Shown here in pieces: positions 13,137 through 18,542 of a stretch of DNA of 18,542 nucleotides. Position 1 is the first letter of the stretch; every line of letters starts with the position of its first letter. Made by a program: the position numbers and the translations under genes. Where the stretch lies: assembly GCA_964567585.1 (NCBI GenBank), contig CAZMND010000039.1:1-18542 (forward strand), in the 5' to 3' direction. The notes below the pieces were generated by a model. That model did not search any database and had not been told where the DNA came from. It was given only the letters and a program-made list of their open reading frames with translations. The DNA comes from CALZKI01 sp964567585. GTDB lineage: Bacteria; Bacillota; Clostridia; Lachnospirales; Lachnospiraceae.

Positions 13137-14894
13137 ATGAAGACAGTTCATATAACCAAAAAAGGAAGACGTTTTCCACTCAGTTTTTCCAATAAACAGG
13201 AAGAGAAGATAAAGGCCGGACAGACAGCCAAGGCGAATGAGCCGGCAGTAAAAAACGAAAATCCGGACCAGATTAAATGCCCAAAATGTAGTAAAATTGT
13301 TGATAAAAATAAAGTTATCAAAAAGAAATATGTTTGTTACGAATGTGGCGGATATTTCCGCGTAAGAACAAACAACCGTATCCGGATGGTAGCGGACTTA
13401 AATACTTTCGAACCATGGTTTGAAGATATGCCTGTAAGTAATCCGCTGGATTATGAAGGCTACGAAGACAAACTTGCCGCAGCCAGAGAAAAAACAGGTT
13501 TGAAAGAGGCTGTTACAGTAGGTAAGTGTAAGGTTTTTGGTGAAGATATTGTCCTAGGTATCTGTGATTCCCGTTTTATGATGGCAAGTATGGGTCAGGT
13601 TGTGGGTGAAAAACTTACAAGAGCCATTGAGAAAGCCACGGAATTAAAACTTCCGCTTTTTATTTTCTGTTGTTCGGGTGGTGCCAGAATGCAGGAAGGT
13701 ATTGTGTCTTTAATGCAGATGGCAAAAACTTCTGCAGCAATTAAAAAACATTCAGAAGCAGGACTTTTATACTGTTCTGTTTTGACAGACCCGACTACAG
13801 GTGGTGTAACGGCAAGTTTTGCTATGCTCGGTGACGTTATTATGGCAGAGCCCGGTGCGTTAATCGGTTTTGCAGGTCCGCGTGTTATCAAACAGACTAT
13901 CGGTCAGGAATTACCGGAAGGTTTTCAGACAGCAGAATTCCTTGTGGAACACGGAATTATCGACGGTATTGTAAAACGAGAAAACTTAAAGAAGACAATT
14001 TATTTCTTAATCAAGACACATCAGTGTGAAGAAACAAAATATGCACAGTTTGGAAAAGAGTATCATTTTGAGTTAAATGAAATCTTAAAGGAGCAGGTTT
14101 CAAAAGCGATGCCAATCAGTGCGTGGGAAAAGGTTAAGGCGGCGCGGCAGGTACAGCGTCCATCTGCCAGTGACTATATCAGCTACATTTTTGATCATTT
14201 TGTAGAAGCACATGGCGACAGAGCGTTCTGTGATGACGGCGCAGTTGTCGGCGGTGTTGCCTTTTTGGACGGTCAGCCGGTAACGATTATCGCTGATGAA
14301 AAAGGTAAAAACTTTAAGGAATGTGAAAAGAGAAACTTTGGTATGCCAAAGCCGGAGGGCTATAGAAAAGCACTTCGCCTTATGAAGCAGGCTGAGAAAT
14401 TTAACAGACCAATTATCAGCTTTGTAAATACACCGGGCGCATTCTGCGGCATTGAAGCAGAAGAAAGAGGCCAGGGCGAAGCGATTGCCAGAAATCTTCT
14501 TGAAATGTCAGCCCTCAAGGTGCCGGTTTTATGTATTTTAATCGGCGAAGGCGGTAGTGGCGGTGCTCTTGCAACGGCAGTCGGTAACGAAGTATGGATG
14601 ATGGAAAATGCAACTTATGCGATTCTTTCACCGGAAGGATTTGCTTCTATTTTGTGGAAAGATTCCGGCAGGGCAAAGGAAGCCAGCGAAGTTATGAATA
14701 TTACGGCGCAGGATTTAAAACGCCTTGGAATTATTGAGAAAATCGTACCGGAATTTGGTGGTGCAAGTGCCCAGACGACAGAAGCAATTGCCGGATATAT
14801 GAAGGAAAACATCAAGCTTTTCCTTGAAAAGTATGAAGGCAAATGTGGTGAGGAAATTGCAAACCAGCGATATGACAGATTTCGTAGTTTCTAG
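13137..14894 (+). CDS. accDA: Acetyl-CoA carboxylase carboxyltransferase, fused beta and alpha subunits
   Basis: One uninterrupted 585-residue frame. Residues about 45-300 are AccD-like: zinc ribbon C48-x2-C51 and C67-x2-C70, then CCSGGARMQEG (178-188), DPTTGGVTASF (218-228) and GFAGPRVIKQTIGQELP (244-260). Residues about 325-585 are AccA-like: PSASDYISYIFDHFVEAHGD (342-361), NTPGAFCGIEAEERGQGEAI (431-450), and GEGGSGGALATA (470-481). Together they move CO2 from carboxybiotin on AccB to acetyl-CoA, making malonyl-CoA. The AccA part lacks most of the usual N-terminal helical region, replaced by a short linker (about 300-325). The biotin carboxylase and carrier needed for the full reaction must be encoded elsewhere. 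The basic N-terminal 45 residues before the zinc ribbon look disordered. Confidence 0.95.
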   Translation: MKTVHITKKGRRFPLSFSNKQEEKIKAGQTAKANEPAVKNENPDQIKCPKCSKIVDKNKVIKKKYVCYECGGYFRVRTNNRIRMVADLNTFEPWFEDMPVSNPLDYEGYEDKLAAAREKTGLKEAVTVGKCKVFGEDIVLGICDSRFMMASMGQVVGEKLTRAIEKATELKLPLFIFCCSGGARMQEGIVSLMQMAKTSAAIKKHSEAGLLYCSVLTDPTTGGVTASFAMLGDVIMAEPGALIGFAGPRVIKQTIGQELPEGFQTAEFLVEHGIIDGIVKRENLKKTIYFLIKTHQCEETKYAQFGKEYHFELNEILKEQVSKAMPISAWEKVKAARQVQRPSASDYISYIFDHFVEAHGDRAFCDDGAVVGGVAFLDGQPVTIIADEKGKNFKECEKRNFGMPKPEGYRKALRLMKQAEKFNRPIISFVNTPGAFCGIEAEERGQGEAIARNLLEMSALKVPVLCILIGEGGSGGALATAVGNEVWMMENATYAILSPEGFASILWKDSGRAKEASEVMNITAQDLKRLGIIEKIVPEFGGASAQTTEAIAGYMKENIKLFLEKYEGKCGEEIANQRYDRFRSF

Positions 14895-14917
14895 GAAGTG
14901 AATTTAGGGAAATAGAT

Positions 14918-15952
14918 ATGAAAATAAATGAATTAAAAATCGGTGATTTGTGTGCAAAAATCCCGGTCATTCAAGGCGGTATGGGAGTAGGTGTGAGTCT
15001 GTCCGGTCTCGCCGGCAGTGTAGCTGCCTTGGGAGGGGTCGGAATCATTTCCACAGCCCAAATCGGCTATCGTGACCCGGATTTTGCCAAAAGACCGATT
15101 GAATGTAATTTGAAAGCCATTGGCGTGGAAATTGCCAAGGCAAGAGAACTCGCAAAAGGTGGTATCATTGGTGTAAATATTATGGTTGCTACCAAAAAAT
15201 ATGAGGAATATGTGAAAGCGGCAGTGGCAGCGGGAGTGGATTTGATTATTTCCGGTGCGGGACTGCCGATGACTTTGCCCGAGCTTGTGGGAAATGCAAA
15301 GACTAAAATTGCACCCATTGTTTCCAGTAAAAAATCCTTAAGTGTTATTCTGAAGTATTGGAAGAAAAAATATAACAGAATCCCTGATCTGGTTGTTGTA
15401 GAAGGACCGGAAGCGGGAGGACATCTGGGATTTTCCAAGGAAGATTTGGAGAGTATAACGAAAGAAGCCTATGATGAAGAAGTGAAGGCAATTATCGCAC
15501 TGGCAAATGAAACAGACACTCCGGTTGTTGTAGCCGGCGGTGTTTATGACCGAAGCGATATGGAGCATTATTTGGAACTTGGCGCAAAAGGTGTTCAGGT
15601 GGCGACACGCTTCGTAACTACCAAGGAATGTGAAGCCAGTGATGCTTATAAACAGGCATATATAAATGCAAAAAAAGAAGACATCGTCATTGTAAAAAGC
15701 CCTGTGGGAATGCCGGGACGTGCTATCCACAATGCATTTTTGGACAAAGTAAATGCGGGTGAGCGTTTTATGCGCGGTTGCAGACAATGTGTCAGCACCT
15801 GCGACCCGGCAACAACCCCGTATTGTATTACGGAAGCTTTGATTAATGCGGTGGAAGGAAGACTGGAGGAAGGTCTTATTTTCTGCGGAAGTAACGCATA
15901 CAAAGCGGATAAAATTGAGACTGTTGCTAAGATTATGGAGGAATTTTCATGA
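14918..15952 (+). CDS. Second FabK/nitronate monooxygenase-like FMN protein with C-terminal Cys cluster
   Basis: 344 residues. FMN TIM-barrel marks: PVIQGGMGVGVSLSG (16-30), GIIGVNIMVA (82-91), VEGPEAGGHLGF with H169 (161-172), VVVAGGVYDRSD (203-214) and GVQVATRFV (225-233). A tail not present in the shorter FabK of this operon holds C288-x2-C291-x3-C295-x7-C303 (G-C-R-Q-C-V-S-T-C-D-P and P-Y-C) plus C323. It could bind metal or an Fe-S group, or be structural; this is inference. It sits between accDA and fabH, overlapping fabH by 4 bases (ATGA), so it is made with the fatty-acid enzymes. It might be an alternative enoyl reductase, a 2-nitropropane-dioxygenase-type detoxifier, or act on another acyl substrate. 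Confidence 0.85.
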   Translation: MKINELKIGDLCAKIPVIQGGMGVGVSLSGLAGSVAALGGVGIISTAQIGYRDPDFAKRPIECNLKAIGVEIAKARELAKGGIIGVNIMVATKKYEEYVKAAVAAGVDLIISGAGLPMTLPELVGNAKTKIAPIVSSKKSLSVILKYWKKKYNRIPDLVVVEGPEAGGHLGFSKEDLESITKEAYDEEVKAIIALANETDTPVVVAGGVYDRSDMEHYLELGAKGVQVATRFVTTKECEASDAYKQAYINAKKEDIVIVKSPVGMPGRAIHNAFLDKVNAGERFMRGCRQCVSTCDPATTPYCITEALINAVEGRLEEGLIFCGSNAYKADKIETVAKIMEEFS

Positions 15953-16923
15953 TAGCAGTAAAAGTAACCGGTACAGGCAGTAGTTTACCGGAAAAAATTG
16001 TGAGTAATTTTGATATAGAGAAACTGGTAGATACATCCGATGAGTGGATTCAGGAAAGAACAGGTATTGCAAAGAGACATATTTCTACGGGAGAAACGGT
16101 TGCTTCCCTTGCATCCGATGCTGCGAAAAAAGCACTGGAAATGGCAGGGAAAAGTGCGGAAGAGGTGGATTTGATTATCGTAGCGACATGCTCACCGGAA
16201 ATGTTGCTTCCTTGTTGTGCCTGTCAGGTGCAAAGTGCTCTCGGGGCAAAAAATGCAGTGGCGTTTGACGTAAATGCAGCCTGTTCAGGCTTTGTGTTCG
16301 GACTCAGTGTAGCCAACGCATATATCCGGACTGGACTTTACAAAAATGCCCTGATTATTGGCGCAGAGGTTTTATCAAAAATCGTAGACTGGACCGACCG
16401 TTCTACCTGCGTACTTTTTGGTGATGGTGCGGGAGCTGCTTTTGTGGAAGGCGTTTCGTCTGATGTGCCGGGTATTATAAGTATTTCCCAAGGGTCTGAC
16501 GGAGCCAAGGGAATGGTGCTTGCCTGCCATGACAGAGACATTGTTAATCCGTATACCGATGAAGTCCGCAAAACAGGTTATGTTACAATGGATGGACAGG
16601 AGGTTTACAAGTTCGCTGTAAGACAGGTGGCTGTATGTATCGAGGATGCACTTAAGAAAGCTGACTTAACAGTTGATAATGTGGACCATTTTGTATTACA
16701 TCAGGCAAACATAAGAATTATAGAAGGTGTTGCAAAAAGATTGAAAGCGGACTATAATAAATTTCCATCCAACCTTAAAAATGTAGGCAATATGTCTTCG
16801 GCGACAATACCGGTTCTTTTAGATGAATTGAACAGGGCCGGTGCATTTAAAAGAGGAGATAAAGTTGTATTGTCAGGTTTTGGAGCAGGACTTACATACG
16901 GAGCCTGTGTCATGATTTGGTAG
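15949..16923 (+). CDS. fabH: 3-oxoacyl-ACP synthase III
   Basis: 324 residues with a full KAS III triad: C112 in VNAACSGFVFGL, H251 in FVLHQANIRII, N281 in NVGNMSSATIP. N-terminal VKVTGTGSSLPEKIVSN and DEWIQERTGIAKRHI (31-45) are standard. FabH condenses an acyl-CoA primer, such as acetyl-CoA, with malonyl-ACP to begin chains. In related clostridial loci fabH usually precedes acpP; here it is the last biosynthetic gene, translationally coupled to the FabK-like flavoprotein. GGAGG-like TATGGAGGAATTTTC lies before the ATG. After its stop comes a 105-bp inverted-repeat element rather than a plain terminator. Confidence 0.95.
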   Translation: MIAVKVTGTGSSLPEKIVSNFDIEKLVDTSDEWIQERTGIAKRHISTGETVASLASDAAKKALEMAGKSAEEVDLIIVATCSPEMLLPCCACQVQSALGAKNAVAFDVNAACSGFVFGLSVANAYIRTGLYKNALIIGAEVLSKIVDWTDRSTCVLFGDGAGAAFVEGVSSDVPGIISISQGSDGAKGMVLACHDRDIVNPYTDEVRKTGYVTMDGQEVYKFAVRQVAVCIEDALKKADLTVDNVDHFVLHQANIRIIEGVAKRLKADYNKFPSNLKNVGNMSSATIPVLLDELNRAGAFKRGDKVVLSGFGAGLTYGACVMIW

Positions 16924-16944
16924 GAAAATATGGAATGATATAGA

Positions 16945-17049
16945 TATTGCTAAAAGAATGCAAAAACAATTATTGGAAAAATGAATTTTTCCATAATCCT
17001 TTTTCCATTTTACATCACCACGTTCCGTGATGATGTTCTTTTAGCAATA
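16945..17049. repeat. Cloverleaf-like inverted-repeat element between fabH and marR
   Basis: Outer arms TATTGCTAAAAGAA (16945-16958) and TTCTTTTAGCAATA (17036-17049) pair perfectly over 14 bp. Inside are two more hairpins: GGAAAAAT-GA-ATTTTTCC with ATTAT/ATAAT flanks (16969-16997), and CATCACCACG-TTC-CGTGATGATG (17013-17035, one mismatch), the latter abutting the right arm. A second CCTTTTTCC (16999-17006) could compete for the GGAAAAA arm. No T-run follows, so it is not a standard terminator. It could be a MITE-like repeat with terminal inverted repeats, an RNA stabiliser or a switch. No target-site duplication is obvious. Confidence 0.7.
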
Positions 17050-17120
17050 AATATGTCACTTATCTCACAAAAAAATATTGTCAAATTACCTCATTAGATA
17101 TAGAATATATGGAGAAAATT

Positions 17121-17564
17121 ATGGAAAAAGAGACAAATCACGCTTTAAATTCGATGTTGGTTAAATTATTTAATACGGTAATGATTCGGGAAGAGAAAGC
17201 CATCATTACGGAAGAATTTAAGGATATTACCAACAATGATATGCATATTATCGAGGCGATAGGCATCGAAGAACCCAGAAGTATGTCTACGGTTGCAAAG
17301 AGTCTTTCTGTCACTATGGGAACGCTCACAACCAATATGAACAGTCTGGAAGACAAGGGCTATATCGTCAGAGAACGCAGTAAAACCGATAAGCGTGTGG
17401 TTTTGGTTGTTTTAACAGACAAGGGCAGAAAAGCTTTTTTCCATCATAGAGATTTCCATAAAAAAATGATTCGTTCGGCTGTAAAAGGCCTCAACGAGGA
17501 TGAAATGAAGGCGTTTATCAAATGTCTCAACAATCTCTGCGATTTCTTTGATGGAATTGAGTAA
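17121..17564 (+). CDS. MarR-family regulator, probable FabT-type repressor of the fab operon
   Basis: 147 residues from ATG 17121, chosen because GGAG (17111-17114) spaces well; an ATG at 17109 overlaps it. The winged-helix region is clear: MHIIEAIGIEEPRSMSTVAK, recognition helix SVTMGTLTTNMNSLEDKGYI (about 67-86), then the wing RERSKTDKRVVLVVLTDKGR (88-107). Flanking dimer helices lie at both ends. Its place beside the fab genes and the two TTTGA-nnn-TCAAA sites before acpP point to FabT, which represses fab genes, in known cases with long-chain acyl-ACP as corepressor. Possible -35/-10 elements nearby (TTGTCA 17078, TAGAAT 17101) would give a start inside the ribosome binding site, so the promoter is unresolved. 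I see no complete FabT box in front of it. Confidence 0.85.
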   Translation: MEKETNHALNSMLVKLFNTVMIREEKAIITEEFKDITNNDMHIIEAIGIEEPRSMSTVAKSLSVTMGTLTTNMNSLEDKGYIVRERSKTDKRVVLVVLTDKGRKAFFHHRDFHKKMIRSAVKGLNEDEMKAFIKCLNNLCDFFDGIE

Positions 17565-17576
17565 CAATGGGGTTAT

Positions 17577-18089
17577 ATGGATATTTTTAAAGACGAGTAC
17601 AGTAACATGATTACCGTCAGAATGGCAGATTATAAGATTGCCAGAGGTGATCAAAAGCTAATTACAAGAGACTTGGGATCTTGTATCGGTATTACGATCA
17701 GAGATCCGAAAACCGGAATCGGCGGACTTTTGCACGCTATGCTTCCGACCACTTTAATACGAAAAGATATACCGGTTGAACAGCTTCCGAAATATGTGGA
17801 TTTAGGGTTGGAGCTTATGCTCCGTGAAATGGAAAAAATGGGAGCTAATCGCAGATATATGGAAGCCAAAATGGCAGGAGCGGCGCACATCATACAGTAT
17901 CAGAGCGTGTCCCCTTCCAGAGATATTTCCAGTCGAAACATCCAGGTTGCGGTTGAGTATCTTGAAAAACACAAAATTAAAATATTGGGTATGGAAGTCG
18001 GTGACAGATATCCGAGAACCGTTATTTTTGAACCCGGTAGCGGGATGACGGTTGTCAAGACTTTCGGTAAGCCGGACAGATATTTATAG
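17577..18089 (+). CDS. cheD: Chemoreceptor glutamine deamidase CheD
   Basis: 170 residues with the CheD catalytic set at the right spacing: T30, C36 in RDLGSCIGI, H53 in GLLHAMLP. It is followed by the conserved AKMAGAAHII (97-106) and SSRNIQVAVEYLEKHKIKIL (118-137). CheD deamidates glutamines of methyl-accepting chemotaxis proteins and, in Bacillus-type systems, works with CheC. No other chemotaxis gene is in the window, so the pairing with the MarR gene 12 bases upstream is unusual. The ribosome binding site (TGGGG) is weak; later in-frame ATGs exist at codons 11 and 16, but neither has a better site. The strong terminator at 18090-18124 closes the unit. Confidence 0.93.
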   Translation: MDIFKDEYSNMITVRMADYKIARGDQKLITRDLGSCIGITIRDPKTGIGGLLHAMLPTTLIRKDIPVEQLPKYVDLGLELMLREMEKMGANRRYMEAKMAGAAHIIQYQSVSPSRDISSRNIQVAVEYLEKHKIKILGMEVGDRYPRTVIFEPGSGMTVVKTFGKPDRYL

Positions 18090-18124
18090 AACACTTTACA
18101 TTGGAAAAATGTAGAGTGTTTTTT
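18090..18124 (+). terminator. Rho-independent terminator after cheD
   Basis: AACACTTTACATT (18090-18102) pairs with AATGTAGAGTGTT (18108-18120), 13 bp with one G-U pair and a 5-base loop. The following T-run extends to 18124. It begins with the base after the cheD stop codon. Confidence 0.93.
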
Positions 18125-18195
18125 GATGGAAAGCATTGTCGGAACATCGGTAAGAATGTTAAGAAATTATTAAAAAAATAAGACAAAATAAGTCA

Positions 18196-18224
18196 TTGAT
18201 TATTAAAAATATGAGTATTATGAT
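18196..18224 (+). promoter_or_regulatory. Promoter of the last gene
   Basis: TTGATT (18196-18201), 17-base spacer, TATGAT (18219-18224). Start near 18231, about 27 bases before the ATG at 18258, with GGAGGGAAA (18247-18255) between. Confidence 0.65.
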
Positions 18225-18257
18225 AGAAACATACACGAAAGAAAACGGAGGGAAAGT

Positions 18258-18542
18258 ATGGAAGAGTTAACGGTACGGAAATCATACAAAACGCTTAGAA
18301 TTATTGCTTCCATATTGTCGATATTGGCACTGATAGCCATAATTGTGGCTTTGATTGTTGTAAATGGATTTAAAATAATGGATGGCAGTATTGTTGTAAA
18401 CACAGATGAAGAAGCAGTTATGACAGAAGAAGAGGTCGAACAGGCACGTCTTGAAGAGATAAAGAGACAGGAAGAAGAGGCGTTGGAGCAGGCAAAACTT
18501 GCGCTTATGGAGGAGGCAGACTTTTTGGCTGCAACCTACGAT
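18258..18542 (+). CDS. Signal-anchor membrane protein with coiled coil, 3' end outside window
   Basis: 95 codons are visible and the frame is open at the window edge. A basic N-terminus (VRKSYKTLR) precedes one membrane helix, IIASILSILALIAIIVALIV (about residues 15-34), so the rest should lie outside the cell. Then comes VVNTDEEAVMTEEEVEQARL and an acidic coiled coil of E/K/Q/A repeats (about 56-86), ending EEADFLAATYD at the edge. In Lachnospiraceae a similar anchor, coiled coil and AA-x-YD segment often precedes an extracellular enzyme domain such as a polysaccharide deacetylase, CapA-like or peptidase domain, but none is visible here. GGAGGGAAA gives a strong start site. The family cannot be assigned from this part. 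Confidence 0.75.
   Translation, partial: MEELTVRKSYKTLRIIASILSILALIAIIVALIVVNGFKIMDGSIVVNTDEEAVMTEEEVEQARLEEIKRQEEEALEQAKLALMEEADFLAATYD

Noticed and set aside
17078..17106. TTGTCA-17-TAGAAT as the promoter of the MarR gene
   Set aside because: The expected start would fall inside the ribosome binding site at 17111-17114, leaving too short a leader. Not listed as a feature.
1..18542. tRNA, rRNA, CRISPR array, insertion sequence or transposase
   Set aside because: I found no cloverleaf with tRNA landmarks, no rRNA-like stretch, no regularly spaced repeats, and no transposase frame. The inverted repeat at 16945-17049 has no coding capacity.

Overview
The window looks like a chromosome segment from a low-GC Firmicute, most likely a Lachnospiraceae-type clostridium. 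This rests on the FabK-based fatty-acid locus, a fused AccD-AccA protein, strong GGAGG ribosome binding sites, AT-rich intergenic regions and a lone CheD. The genus cannot be fixed from the sequence alone. All genes read on the + strand except one very small toxin-like gene.

Positions 1 to about 8300 are an accessory region of small, mostly unrelated single genes. They are: the tail of a DUF3800 protein; a hypothetical gene broken by one in-frame stop; a GNAT acetyltransferase overlapping a nucleoside phosphorylase, followed by a membrane protein and an acidic protein; a terminator with an overlapping promoter; a run of GNAT, Dgk1/SEC59-type lipid kinase, CDF-like membrane protein and D-2-hydroxyacid dehydrogenase; a second pseudogene (a GNAT that lost its middle); an unannotated candidate type I toxin-antitoxin locus of two convergent transcripts sharing a bidirectional terminator; an AAC(6')-I-like acetyltransferase; an SGNH hydrolase; and a DUF2442-HTH protein with a palindrome inside its own promoter.

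Positions 8363 to 17564 hold a type II fatty-acid synthesis locus: acpP, fabK, fabD, fabG, fabF, fabZ, accDA (fused), a second FabK-like flavoprotein, fabH, then a MarR/FabT-like regulator. One promoter precedes acpP. Just downstream of its -10 are two FabT-type palindromes, and just upstream of its -35 are two DnaA-box-like repeats one helical turn apart. Together the genes make malonyl-CoA (carboxyltransferase step only), load it on ACP, prime with FabH, and run the elongation cycle through FabF, FabG, FabZ and FabK. The MarR protein at the far end is the natural candidate to bind the two palindromes. Compared with the clostridial order I remember (marR-fabH-acpP-fabK-fabD-fabG-fabF-accB-fabZ-accC-accD-accA), accB and accC are missing and fabH and marR have moved to the 3' end. 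A 105-bp cloverleaf-like inverted-repeat element separates fabH from marR.

Positions 17577 to the end hold cheD, probably read with marR and closed by a strong terminator, and then the start of a membrane-anchored coiled-coil protein with its own promoter that runs off the window.
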